DNA of 64,000 nucleotides from Phycisphaerae bacterium (GCA_017993835.1 JAGOLX010000026.1:16407-80406); one strand, 5' to 3'; shown: positions 7,903-15,784, counted from the stretch's first letter. Notes: generated by a model not told the origin, from the letters alone. Made by a program: numbers and translations.

Positions 7903-7957
7903 GTTTGGAGTTCCGCCTTCAGGCGGGTGAAGACCGCGTAAACGCGGAACTCCAAAC
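7903..7957. repeat. Palindromic repeat GTTTGGAGTTCCGC...GCGGAACTCCAAAC
   Basis: Perfect 14-bp outer arms (7903-7916 and 7944-7957) enclose a second palindrome, CCGCCTTCAGGCGG. It is a REP-type hairpin in the 780-bp gap 7683-8461. The rest of that gap is unremarkable except for the AT-rich stretch 7820-7880, probably holding the helicase promoter, and the repeat at 8202. Confidence 0.65.
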
Positions 7958-8201
7958 AGGCCATGCGTCAATAGGCTGCCCACCGAATTGACGTGGACGG
8001 CGTGCTACGCGCTGGAACGGAACAAAATCGCGTGCTCCTGGGAACCGAAGGGCTACTCCTGGGTCTATAATAACGGGCTGCAGGGCACGGAAAGCACTGG
8101 GCCGGTTTTGGGCGTGCTCGCGTTGCGGCGGACGGGCGGAGGCCGCCGGGACACCAGACGACCAGCCGGGGCAACGGCATGTGAATGGGACCGAGCGGCT
8201 T

Positions 8202-8267
8202 GTAGTGTGCCCGTCAGGGCATATCTTCCTCGTGTGGGACGAAGATAACACCTTACGGCGTCACTAC
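8202..8267. repeat. Palindromic repeat, GTAGTG...CACTAC family, copy 2
   Basis: This is the same hairpin family as 3008-3072, with GTAGTGTGCCCGTCAGGGC at the left end and CGGCGTCACTAC at the right. The two copies differ at several positions in loop and stem. Confidence 0.7.
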
Positions 8268-8461
8268 GAACCGGGCCGAGAGGGACGCCGGATGGGGGCA
8301 CATGCGTTCGCTTGGACGCGGGAACGGATCTCCTTGCGGAGGGCGGGCGGTCGGAGTATGGTTGCACGAACGTGAATGGTTGCCACAGAGGGCATCGAGA
8401 ACACGGCTTTCCTGCCTCTGCGGCGGATTCGATCAGGGGCTTTTGTGAAGGGAGACAGAGC

Positions 8462-9421
8462 ATGGAACGACGCGAATTCTTGACCAAAGCGACCGCAGCG
8501 GGTCTGGCATCCTTGGGTGGTGGGACCCTGCTGGCCCAGAATCAGCAGCCGATCGAGAGACTTCCCGGCGAGAGCGACGCTGCTTATCGCGCTCGCCTGG
8601 CCCAAGCGCGAGCGACTCAGGCGACTCAGGCGGCTCAGGCACGACAAGCCGGCGAAAGCGACGTTGCCTATCGCACCCGCCTGGCCCAGACCCGGGCGTC
8701 CCGGGCGGCGGCGCGTGCGGCCGCAGATGTGCAGTACTACGAGCTGCGCCGATACGAGATCGAGACCGAGCAGCAGAAGGCGGGCTTCGACAAATTCCTC
8801 AGCGAGGCTGCTATCCCGGCCTTGAATCGACTGGGCGTCCAGCCGGTGGGCGTGTTCTATCCCGCCGAGGGGATCAGCCCGCTCTATGTCCTGCTCGTGC
8901 ACTCCTCGATTCGCACCTTCCTCTCGCTCACGTCCCGACTGGGCGAGGACGCGGAGTTCATGGCCCAGGGAGCGGATTTCGTCAACGCCCCGGCGGACAA
9001 GCCCGCCTACAAGAACCTGGAGGTTCAGTTCATGCTGCCCTTCGAGGGCATGCGACAACTGGAGAAGCCGGTGGATGCGCCGGGCCGGGTCTTCCAGTTG
9101 CGGACCTACGAAAGCCCGAGCGAGAAGGCGGGTCTCAAGAAGATCGAGATGTTCAATACGGCCGAGATCGCCATTTTCCGCAAGGTGGGCCTGCACCCCG
9201 TCTTCTTCGGGCAAACGCTGGCGGGCGCGAAGATGCCCAACCTTACCTACATGCTCGGCTTCAAGGACATGGACGAGAGCAAGGCCAACTGGAAGGCGTT
9301 CGGCGCCGATCCGGACTGGCAGAGACTGCGGGCGATGCCCGAGTACGCGGACGGCGCGATCCTGCGGAAGGGCGGGATCACGAACCTCTACCTGAAGCCC
9401 GCGAGCTACTCGCAGATCTGA
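8462..9421 (+). CDS. Exported NIPSNAP-family protein
   Basis: This is a 319-residue protein with a twin-arginine-type leader (RREFLTKATAAGLASLGGG, residues 3-21). Residues about 30-85 contain two diverged copies of a GESDxAYRxRLAQxRA helix, rich in Ala and Gln. Residues about 88-315 carry two tandem NIPSNAP-like dimeric alpha/beta-barrel modules, each opening with YYELRRYE or FQLRTYE. The family has no defined reaction; planctomycetes carry many exported versions. The ATG at 8462 follows GGGAG, and the upstream open frame is not protein-like. It is monocistronic. Confidence 0.8.
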   Translation: MERREFLTKATAAGLASLGGGTLLAQNQQPIERLPGESDAAYRARLAQARATQATQAAQARQAGESDVAYRTRLAQTRASRAAARAAADVQYYELRRYEIETEQQKAGFDKFLSEAAIPALNRLGVQPVGVFYPAEGISPLYVLLVHSSIRTFLSLTSRLGEDAEFMAQGADFVNAPADKPAYKNLEVQFMLPFEGMRQLEKPVDAPGRVFQLRTYESPSEKAGLKKIEMFNTAEIAIFRKVGLHPVFFGQTLAGAKMPNLTYMLGFKDMDESKANWKAFGADPDWQRLRAMPEYADGAILRKGGITNLYLKPASYSQI

Positions 9422-9469
9422 TCTGGATGGGTTTTGCAGGGAAGGGGGCGTGCAATCACACCGTGTGGG

Positions 9470-9895
9470 TCATGGCCCTTCCCGTTTGTTCTGGGACTTC
9501 AGAAAGGCCAGAAACTTGCTCGGGGAGAGCACCTTGACCGGTCGGCACTTCCCGGTGGGGAAGTGGGCCTGATTTCCGGTGACCAGACATGCGGCCCGAC
9601 CTGCCAGGGCGACCTCCAGAAACGCCTGGTCGTCCGGGTCCGGCAGGCGGTCGGGCAGTGGGGAAGAAGCTACGATGCAGCCTCGACATTCGATGTAGTC
9701 GAGGAGGGCGGCGACTTTGTCGGCTTGAAAGTGGAACTTGGCCCGATGCAGAACCTCGTCATATTCGGACAGGATACGAGCGTCGAGACACAGGGTCAGA
9801 TCGCCCGAGGAGATCATCCGGACGATCTGGGCGCACGGCCCGAACGGAGACAGGAGTCCGGCTACAAGGACATTCGTGTCGAGGACGATCTTCAT
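9470..9895 (-). CDS. PIN-domain ribonuclease toxin (VapC-like)
   Basis: This is a 141-residue single-domain PIN protein. It opens with MKIVLDTNVLV (acidic D6), has E44 in ILSEYDEVL, a third acidic patch LPDPDDQAFLE, and the late LVTGN strand, so the metal-binding active site is intact. PIN toxins of this type (COG1569) cleave RNA when free of antitoxin. Its ATG overlaps the antitoxin's stop as ATGA, so translation is coupled. Confidence 0.82.
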   Translation of the reverse strand: MKIVLDTNVLVAGLLSPFGPCAQIVRMISSGDLTLCLDARILSEYDEVLHRAKFHFQADKVAALLDYIECRGCIVASSPLPDRLPDPDDQAFLEVALAGRAACLVTGNQAHFPTGKCRPVKVLSPSKFLAFLKSQNKREGP

Positions 9896-10179
9896 GGTCT
9901 TCGTTTTCTTCGCACCGCCTTGATTTCTGCGTCGATCTCGCCCATCGAGATGCCGCTCGTTCCCTGCTGGACGGACCGTCGCTGAAGGCTTGCCACGGCT
10001 TCGACGGCGCGGGCCTGGCGGAACGCCGAGAGGGACTCTTCCAGATTCGACTCATTGACTGCCGCCAGAATGGCGATCGGCCGGCCGTTGCTGGTGATGA
10101 CCATCTCGCCTTCGCCCGTCAGGTTGTTCCAGATCTCGGCGGATTTTCCCCGCAGATCGCGAATGCTTACGAATCTCAT
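9892..10179 (-). CDS. Phd/YefM-type antitoxin
   Basis: This is a 95-residue antitoxin. Its N-terminus (MRFVSIRDLRGK...MVITSNGRPIAILAAV) is the Phd/YefM DNA-binding fold, and the C-terminal half is the disordered toxin-wrapping region. The ATG at 10179 has GGAG upstream; an in-frame start 36 bp earlier would place the promoter inside the gene. Its promoter and an inverted repeat of GTGTAC type at 10197-10216 lie directly upstream and would give the usual autorepression. It pairs with the PIN toxin that follows. Confidence 0.8.
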   Translation of the reverse strand: MRFVSIRDLRGKSAEIWNNLTGEGEMVITSNGRPIAILAAVNESNLEESLSAFRQARAVEAVASLQRRSVQQGTSGISMGEIDAEIKAVRRKRRP

Positions 10180-10202
10180 AACCTGTTCTCCAATCGTGTA
10201 CT

Positions 10203-10376
10203 CTATTGTGTACACAACTGTCGCTCAATGTCAAGCGGATGCTGTCGGATGAGTTCTACGGTTGTCTTGATCTCCTTCTCAAGGTCCAGACCGAGCCCGC
10301 GACACTTGCTTTCGTAAAACTCCACAGCCTCCCACAGTTCTACCTCTGCTTCGCGGAGGATGGTGACGCCGGTCAT
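10203..10376 (-). pseudogene. Truncated ParE/RelE-type toxin
   Basis: Below most ORF cutoffs, this 57-codon frame starts MTGVTILREAEVELWEAVEF and continues YESKCRGLGLDLEKEI. That is the beginning of a ParE-family toxin, whose usual length is about 95-100 residues. It stops (TAG) after HPLDIERQLCTQ, so it lacks the last beta-strands and the catalytic or gyrase-contacting C-terminus. Its ATG overlaps the upstream antitoxin stop (ATGA), as in an intact module. The lost 3' half coincides with the promoter of the Phd/PIN operon, suggesting that one module was inserted into the other. Confidence 0.7.
10205..10234 (-). promoter_or_regulatory. Promoter of the Phd/PIN operon
   Basis: On the minus strand TTGACA and CACAAT are separated by 18 bp. 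GTGTACACAATAGAGTACAC overlaps the -10 box as a probable antitoxin operator. The -35 box lies within the 3' end of a truncated toxin gene. Confidence 0.6.
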
Positions 10377-10600
10377 TTCAGTCGGGTCTCGATGTCTGTG
10401 AAGACCTCGTCCGCGGGACGGCCTGTTGCCTCGCCGGCAGCGATTCGTCGAACTCGCCGTTGAATTTCGGCCTCTTGCTCGGCACTCAGCTCGTACGCGC
10501 CCGGGTCCTCAAGACTCATGAGTAAATCATGAGCCAGGCTGGCACGTTCGCTGGCAGACAACGCCATCGCTTCTTCGCGAACTTGTTCGATTGTCTTCAT
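10373..10600 (-). CDS. Addiction-module antitoxin (unstable antitoxin family)
   Basis: This is a 75-residue protein of the PF09720-type antitoxin family. It is helical, with the characteristic ALSASERASLAHDLLMSLED segment and a C-terminal acidic helix (EAEIQRRVRRIAAGE). Members partner with ParE/RelE-like toxins, here the truncated frame that overlaps its stop codon. With the toxin broken, it may persist as an orphan antitoxin. The -10 box ends seven bases before the ATG, so the message is predicted to be leaderless. Confidence 0.75.
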   Translation of the reverse strand: MKTIEQVREEAMALSASERASLAHDLLMSLEDPGAYELSAEQEAEIQRRVRRIAAGEATGRPADEVFTDIETRLK

Positions 10601-10606
10601 GATTCT

Positions 10607-10635
10607 ATTCTACAACGATCACAGGCTTGTGTCAA
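10607..10635 (-). promoter_or_regulatory. Promoter giving a probably leaderless antitoxin mRNA
   Basis: TTGACA (10630-10635, minus) and TAGAAT (10607-10612) are spaced 17 bp apart, close to consensus. The ATG begins at 10600, about where transcription should start. Confidence 0.65.
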
Positions 10636-10750
10636 ACCGGGACAGATCGTGAATGCCATTGAAGAACGATGGCAGGGCGGATATTCTGGTTACCCGGATT
10701 CCGTGTCCGGAGCTGGCAATCGACTATCGACTCTTGCGAAAGGTGGGGAT

Positions 10751-12130
10751 ATGAGGACTTCCGAGGGGCGCACACAGGTTCATTCGGGATCGGTCTCGCG
10801 ACGGACCCTGCTCGGCGCGGGGGCAGCCGGCGTGGCGTTTACGATCGTGCCGCGACACGTCCTGGGCGGGTCGGGCGTTACGCCGCCCAGCGAGAAGCTC
10901 CACATTGCCGGCGTCGGCATCGGCGGCCAGGGCGGCAGCGACCTGAACGACGTCTCCAGCGAGAATATCGTCGCCCTCTGTGATGTGGACTGGGACTACG
11001 CGGCCCACACGTTCCAGCGATACCCCAAGGCGAAGCAGTACAAGGACTTTCGCGTCATGTTCGAGAAGGAGAAGGGCATCGACGCGGTCGTCGTGGGCGC
11101 GCCCGACCACAATCACGCGGTCGTCAGCATGATGGCGATCAAGCTGGGCAAGCACGTGTACTGCGAGAAGCCCCTGACGCGGACGGTGTACGAAGCGAGG
11201 GCCCTCGCCCAGGCCGCCCGCGAAGCGAAGGTCGCGACCCAGATGGGCAATCAGGGCATGGCCTTCGAGGGCAACCGGCTCATCAACGAGTGGATCTGGG
11301 ACGGTGCGATCGGACCGGTTCGCGAGGTTCATTGCTGGTCGGACCGGCCCACGCATAGCGGAAAGCCTCCGCTGTACTGGGCGCAGGGCGTCGAGCGTCC
11401 CAAGGACACGCCGACGGTTCCGCAGACGCTGGACTGGGACCTGTGGCTCGGACCCGCTCCCTATCGTCCCTATCATCCCGCCTATGCTCCGTTCCGCTGG
11501 CGAGGCTGGTGGGACTTCGGCTCCGGCGGGCTGGGCGATATGGGCATTCACAACCTGGCGCCCGTCTGGTCGGCGCTGAAGCTCGGGGCGCCGACGAGCG
11601 TCCACGCCAGCTCGACCCTGTTCAACGACGAGACGCTGCCCCTGGCTTCGATGGTACACTACGAGTTCCCGTCGCGGGGCGACATGCCCGCTGTGACGCT
11701 GCACTGGTACGACGGCGGGATCATCCCCTCCCGCCCGCCGGAACTGGAGGACGACCGCGAGCTGTCCCGCGAGGACGGCCTGATCTTCGTCGGCGACAAG
11801 GGCAAGATGTACGTCGAAGGCTGGGGGGGCAACAGTCCCCGCCTGATCCCGGAGGCGAAGATGCAGGCGTACCAGCGACCGCCCAAGACCTTGCCCCGCT
11901 CGATCGGGCATCACGCGGAATGGATCAAGGCCTGCAAGGAAGGCACGCCCACGCGGTCGGACTTCGCCCAGTTCGCGGGCCCGCTGACGGAAGCGGTGCT
12001 CCTGGGCACGGTCTGCGTCCGCCTGGGAGGCGGCAAGCTCCTCTGGGATAGCGCCAACTTCAAGGTCACGAATGTCCCCGAGGCGAATCGGCTCCTGCAC
12101 TACGAGTACCGCAAAGGCTGGAGCCTGTGA
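10751..12130 (+). CDS. Gfo/Idh/MocA oxidoreductase with twin-arginine leader
   Basis: This is a 459-residue protein. Residues 14-36 form a Tat-like leader (SRRTLLGAGAAG). A Rossmann domain follows with IAGVGIGGQG, and the family signature CEKPL places E139-K140-P141 at the usual nucleotide and substrate pocket. The C-terminal domain contains GDMGIHNLAPVWSAL, typical of the planctomycete-expanded branch (PF01408 with a Bacteroides-type C-terminal). These act as NAD(P)-dependent sugar or inositol oxidoreductases, but the substrate is not predictable. The ATG at 10751 has AAGGTGG upstream. It heads a same-strand group ending in a TRAP transporter, although the gaps to its neighbours exceed 140 bp. 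Confidence 0.85.
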   Translation: MRTSEGRTQVHSGSVSRRTLLGAGAAGVAFTIVPRHVLGGSGVTPPSEKLHIAGVGIGGQGGSDLNDVSSENIVALCDVDWDYAAHTFQRYPKAKQYKDFRVMFEKEKGIDAVVVGAPDHNHAVVSMMAIKLGKHVYCEKPLTRTVYEARALAQAAREAKVATQMGNQGMAFEGNRLINEWIWDGAIGPVREVHCWSDRPTHSGKPPLYWAQGVERPKDTPTVPQTLDWDLWLGPAPYRPYHPAYAPFRWRGWWDFGSGGLGDMGIHNLAPVWSALKLGAPTSVHASSTLFNDETLPLASMVHYEFPSRGDMPAVTLHWYDGGIIPSRPPELEDDRELSREDGLIFVGDKGKMYVEGWGGNSPRLIPEAKMQAYQRPPKTLPRSIGHHAEWIKACKEGTPTRSDFAQFAGPLTEAVLLGTVCVRLGGGKLLWDSANFKVTNVPEANRLLHYEYRKGWSL

Positions 12131-12192
12131 ATTGGCGATTGTCGATGTACAGGAGTTGATGTTGCGTGATACGCGCCCTGCAGGACTGAATT

Positions 12193-12296
12193 GGTGTGCT
12201 CAGCACACCCTACAATCTACCTGCGGTTTTGGCGACGCCGCGAATGCAGATGGGTCATTCGTTCGGGCGGCAGCGGTAGGGTGGGCTGTGCCCACC
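12193..12296. repeat. Two palindromes GGTGTGC-GCACACC and GGTGGGC-GCCCACC
   Basis: GGTGTGCTCAGCACACC at 12193-12209 and GGTGGGCTGTGCCCACC at 12280-12296 are perfect 7+3+7 hairpins between two Gfo/Idh/MocA genes. Relatives of the first occur inside the pectate lyase gene (23793 and 23829). Confidence 0.6.
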
Positions 12297-12325
12297 GTTT
12301 CCCCATGATTGGAGGTGCTCAGGCC

Positions 12326-13423
12326 ATGTCAGACCGAGGACGAGTGAAGGTCGGGATCATCGGATCGGGTTTCGAAGCGGACATTCACGCGGAATCGTTC
12401 CGGCTGATGCCCGAGGAGGCCGAGGTCGTCGCGGTCGCTTCGCCGACGCCGGGAAATGCCGAGAGGCTGGCGAAGCGATATGGCATCCCACGTGTCTTCA
12501 CCGACTACCGCAAGATGCTGGCCGAGAGAGACATCGAGATGGTGACGATCGCCGCGCCGAACTACCTCCATGCGCAGATGACCGCGGACATCGCGAGTGC
12601 GGGCAAGCACGTGGTCTGCGAAAAGCCCTTGTGCATGACGCTCGAAGAGGCCGACGCGATGATCGACGTCTGCCGCAGCAAGGGCGTGCTCCTGATGTAC
12701 GCGGAAGAACTGTTCTTCACGCCGAAATATGTGAAGGCCAAGCAGATGGCCGACCAGGGCGCGTTCGGCAAGGTGTACATGGTCAAGCAGAGCGAGAAGC
12801 ACTTCGGGCCGCACGCGAGCTGGTTCTGGAACGTCGAGAAGTCGGGCGGCGGCGTCTTCATGGACATGGGCTGTCACGGCGTCGCGTTCTGCTACTGGTT
12901 CCTCGGCCGGCCCAAGGTCAAGACGGTCTACTGCCAGATGGGCACGCACGTCCACGCGGACAAGACCCAGGGCGAGGACAACTCGATCTGCATCCTGGAG
13001 TTCGAGAACGGCGCGGTCGGCGTGGTCGAGGACAGTTGGGCCCGTCGCGGCGGCATGGACGACTGCATCGAGGTCTACGGCGAAGGCGGCGTTGCCTACG
13101 CGGACCTGCACATGGGCAACGCGCTGCCGACCTACAGCGAATACGGGTACGGCTACGCGGTCGAGAAGGCCCCCACGACGAAGGGGTGGACGTATCCGGT
13201 GTTCGAGGAGTTGTGGAACTACGGATTCCCGCAGGAAATGCACCACTTCGCGCGGTGCGTGCGGGGCAAGGAGCAGCCCCAGGCGACCGGGGAGGATGGC
13301 CGACTCGTGCAGGAGGTCCTCTTCGCGGGCTACCAGTCCGCGGGCACCGGAGCCAAGGTGGCGATGCCCTTCCGGCCGAAGAGCGTCCAGCGGCCCATCG
13401 ATCTGTGGTTCGAGCCAAAGTAG
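12326..13423 (+). CDS. Cytoplasmic Gfo/Idh/MocA oxidoreductase
   Basis: This is a 365-residue dehydrogenase-like protein without a leader. The N-terminal Rossmann motif is VGIIGSGFEADIHAESF, and the signature CEKPL puts E99-K100-P101 in place. The C-terminal domain has FMDMGCHGVAFCYWFLG, where the conserved His is present. The likely role is NAD(P)-linked oxidation of a sugar, sugar acid or cyclitol. The ATG at 12326 has GGAGG 11 bases upstream, rather far. A block of palindromic repeats separates it from the MttB-family gene downstream, so co-transcription is uncertain. Confidence 0.85.
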   Translation: MSDRGRVKVGIIGSGFEADIHAESFRLMPEEAEVVAVASPTPGNAERLAKRYGIPRVFTDYRKMLAERDIEMVTIAAPNYLHAQMTADIASAGKHVVCEKPLCMTLEEADAMIDVCRSKGVLLMYAEELFFTPKYVKAKQMADQGAFGKVYMVKQSEKHFGPHASWFWNVEKSGGGVFMDMGCHGVAFCYWFLGRPKVKTVYCQMGTHVHADKTQGEDNSICILEFENGAVGVVEDSWARRGGMDDCIEVYGEGGVAYADLHMGNALPTYSEYGYGYAVEKAPTTKGWTYPVFEELWNYGFPQEMHHFARCVRGKEQPQATGEDGRLVQEVLFAGYQSAGTGAKVAMPFRPKSVQRPIDLWFEPK

Positions 13424-13524
13424 CACGGGCATCTTGCCCGTGAGTATCATGGGCCATCCACGGGCAAGATGCCCGTGGTACTCACGGCCGGGACGGCGGT
13501 GCTACTCATGGGCGAGACGCCCAT
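13424..13524. repeat. Cluster of CACGGGCA-type palindromes
   Basis: CACGGGCATCTTGCCCGTG (13424-13442), its reverse-orientation relative CACGGGCAAGATGCCCGTG (13459-13477) and CATGGGCGAGACGCCCATG (13507-13525) follow one another. The first two arms can also pair with each other. It is a compact REP/BIME-like array directly abutting the stop of the dehydrogenase gene. Confidence 0.7.
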
Positions 13525-13566
13525 GCTACGCGTCGTGTCCGGATGTATGACCGGCGGGAGCAAGTC

Positions 13567-13665
13567 ATGGCAAGGATACCGTCACTGCAAATCCTATCGC
13601 AGTCCGAAATCGACGCGATCCGCGACGCGAGTCTCGTGATCCTGCGCAAGAATGACGGGGTTGTT
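13567..13665 (+). pseudogene. Broken duplicate of the MttB-family gene 5' end
   Basis: From ATG 13567 the frame reads MARIPSLQILSQSEIDAIRD and ASLVILR, nearly identical to residues 1-26 of the intact gene at 13800, and the DNA matches closely over about 55 bp (13602-13657 against 13835-13890). After KNDGVVV homology ends and the frame runs into a GTCATTCCCGCG-type repeat (13712-13740). It has its own GGGAG ribosome site. I read it as a partial duplication interrupted and eroded near the repeat. Confidence 0.7.
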
Positions 13666-13799
13666 GTCGGGGGTTGTGACGCCGCCTGTGAGCTGTGCCG
13701 ACCCCACGGCTGTCATTCCCGCGAAAGCAGGAATCCAGAAACGACGGGTAGTGAGAAACCTCGGGCGTCTCGTGAGAAGACCCTCGGGAGGACAATCGC

Positions 13800-15236
13800 A
13801 TGGCAGGCATCCATATTGAAGCCTTGTCGCAGCGGGAAATTGACGCGATCCGCGATGCGAGCCTCGTGATCCTGCGCGACACCGGCGTCATGGTGCACCA
13901 CGACGAGGTGCTGCGCCTACTGGGCGAAGCGGGAGCGAAGATCGATGAGAGCCGCAAGATCGCTTGCCTGCCCCAGAAGCTCGTGATGGACAGCGTGGCG
14001 CAGGCGGGCAAGCAGTACGTACTCTACGGCCGGGATGGGAAGCGAACCGCGAGGTTCGGTCATGGCGATCTCGTTCTGATGTCCAGTCCCGGCCAGTACG
14101 CCTGGATCGACCTCCAGACCGGCCAGCGCCGACCCGCGACGATCCAGGACACTCGCGATGCGATCCGCCTGGGCGACGGCCTGGACAACATCACGATTGT
14201 CGGCGCGATGGCGCAGCCGGAGTCGGTCTCGGAGAAGTATCGGGACGTGGTCCTCACCGCGGAACTCGTGAAAGGGACGGACAAACCCACCCGATGCTGG
14301 GTCCGCAACGGCGCGACCGCCCGCCACATCCTGGAGATCTACCGCACCATCGCCGGCGGAGAAGCTGCCTTGCGAGCTCGCCCGATGGTCGAGGCCTTCC
14401 TGGAGCCGATCAGTCCGCTGCAATTGCCGAAGGATGGACTCGACATCGTCCGCGAGTTCGCGCGGGCAGGCCAGCCGGTGAGCATCGGGCCGATGGCGAT
14501 GACCGCAGGCACCGCGCCGGGCACGCTCGCGGGCACCCTGGCCCAGGAGAACGCGGAGATACTCGCGGGCATCGTGGTCACGCAACTGCTGGCGCCGGGC
14601 ACGCCCATCACCTACGGCGGCATCCCGCACGTCATGGACCCGCGGACGGGCATCTGTTCGTTCGGCTCGCCCGAGCAGGGATTGATGGCGGTCGCGATGG
14701 TACAGATCGCCCGCTCGTACGGGTTCCCGGTCTACGTCAACGTGGGCCTGACCGATGCGAAGCTGCCCGACGCCCAGGCGGGCGCCGAGAAGGCCGCGAC
14801 GCTGCTGATGGGCGTGCTCGCGGGCGCGGACATGTTCGGCCACTGCGGCATCTGCGGAACCGACCACGCGGGCAGTCTCCTGTGGCTGGCCTTCGACGAC
14901 GAGCTGATGAGCTACGCCCGGCGGATCGCCCGCGGATTTGTGGTGGACGACGAGCATCTGGCGACGGGTGTCATCCACTCCGTCGGTCCCGCGGGCAACT
15001 TCCTGGCGGAGGAGCACACGGTCCGCCATTTCCGCGAGGCGATCTGGTCGCCGTCGGCGGCGTGGACTCGCCAGCCCTACGATCTGTGGCTCAGCGACGG
15101 CGCCGCCTCCTTCGCCGACCGGCTCCGCAGGCAGGTGGAATGCATTCTCGGAACCCACCAGGCCAAACCGCTAGACGACGCGATGGCCCGCGAGATCGAC
15201 CGGATTGTCGCCTCGGCAAGGCGAGAGCTTGGCTGA
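13800..15236 (+). CDS. MttB-family (non-pyrrolysine) corrinoid methyltransferase
   Basis: This 478-residue protein belongs to the trimethylamine methyltransferase (MttB) superfamily, recognisable by LSQREIDAIRDASLVILRDTGV, the GPMAMTAGTAPGTLAG core and GIPHVMDPRTG. True MttB carries pyrrolysine at an in-frame amber codon; this frame has none, placing it with MtgB-like homologues that demethylate quaternary amines such as glycine betaine. Such enzymes pass the methyl group to a corrinoid protein, but no corrinoid protein or MtbA/MtrH partner lies nearby. It starts at ATG 13800 with GGGAGG upstream. The TRAP transporter downstream could supply a substrate, which is inference. Confidence 0.8.
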   Translation: MAGIHIEALSQREIDAIRDASLVILRDTGVMVHHDEVLRLLGEAGAKIDESRKIACLPQKLVMDSVAQAGKQYVLYGRDGKRTARFGHGDLVLMSSPGQYAWIDLQTGQRRPATIQDTRDAIRLGDGLDNITIVGAMAQPESVSEKYRDVVLTAELVKGTDKPTRCWVRNGATARHILEIYRTIAGGEAALRARPMVEAFLEPISPLQLPKDGLDIVREFARAGQPVSIGPMAMTAGTAPGTLAGTLAQENAEILAGIVVTQLLAPGTPITYGGIPHVMDPRTGICSFGSPEQGLMAVAMVQIARSYGFPVYVNVGLTDAKLPDAQAGAEKAATLLMGVLAGADMFGHCGICGTDHAGSLLWLAFDDELMSYARRIARGFVVDDEHLATGVIHSVGPAGNFLAEEHTVRHFREAIWSPSAAWTRQPYDLWLSDGAASFADRLRRQVECILGTHQAKPLDDAMAREIDRIVASARRELG

Positions 15237-15331
15237 GTCCTTGTTTCGAGTGGATGGGGAGAGATTGCTTGCATCCCCGCGGAGTTGACGGTAATCTGGA
15301 GCTCGGAATCGCCGGTTCTTCTGAGGGCACT

Positions 15332-15658
15332 ATGAATACTGGATCAGTGTCCACACAGTGGGGGCAGACTGCGGGTCCGATCTGGCGCTATGGAATGCTG
15401 GCTCTCATTCTTGGCCTGCTTGCGTGGAATCTCCATTCGTACTTCAGCCTTCCCGCCAGATACCGCTACGATTCTTACATGAATCTCGTTGTTGTCCTGA
15501 TGCTGCTGTTCAATCATCTGGCGTTCGCATTCAAGTGGCGTCGTTCCATCACTGTGGCACTTTGGACTGTGGCCTGGAGTTGGATCGTTTTCGGCCTCTT
15601 CTACATCTTCTACTGGTCGCGCGTCCTCTACCCTATCAACATACCCACGGGGAATTAG
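15332..15658 (+). CDS. Small membrane protein, three predicted TM segments
   Basis: This 108-residue frame is the tail of a much longer open frame that is otherwise a shadow of the methyltransferase gene. From ATG 15332 (GAGGG upstream) it encodes three hydrophobic segments, around residues 18-36 (YGMLALILGLLAWNL), 50-66 (LVVVLMLLFNHLAFAF) and 75-97 (VALWTVAWSWIVFGLFYIFY). No family is recognised. Its position between methyltransferase and DUF1080 genes gives no firm role. Confidence 0.6.
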   Translation: MNTGSVSTQWGQTAGPIWRYGMLALILGLLAWNLHSYFSLPARYRYDSYMNLVVVLMLLFNHLAFAFKWRRSITVALWTVAWSWIVFGLFYIFYWSRVLYPINIPTGN

Positions 15659-15784
15659 GGACTATCTCAAAACGGCACTCGGGCATGTCATTGCGAGCGC
15701 AGCGAAGCAATCTCCCGCTCGGGAGGTTGAGATTGCTTCGTCGCTGCGCTCCTCGCAATGACATTCATCGTTTTGAGACAGCTT
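15659..15784. mobile_element. MITE-like element with inverted ends
   Basis: Imperfect terminal inverted repeats (ACTATCTCAAAACG at 15661 and CGTTTTGAGACAGC at 15769) enclose a long inner palindrome starting GTCATTGCGAGCGCAGCGAA and returning as TCGCTGCGCTCCTCGCAATGAC. It is a non-coding, fully foldable 125-bp unit of the kind found scattered in many bacterial genomes. It lies just after the small membrane protein gene. Confidence 0.7.

Noticed and set aside
13800..15236. Pyrrolysine-containing MttB
   Set aside because: No in-frame TAG interrupts the gene, so it is a non-pyrrolysine homologue.
13964..15331. First part of a 564-codon plus-strand frame
   Set aside because: Only the last 108 codons (from 15332) have protein-like membrane segments; the rest is a shadow of the methyltransferase gene.
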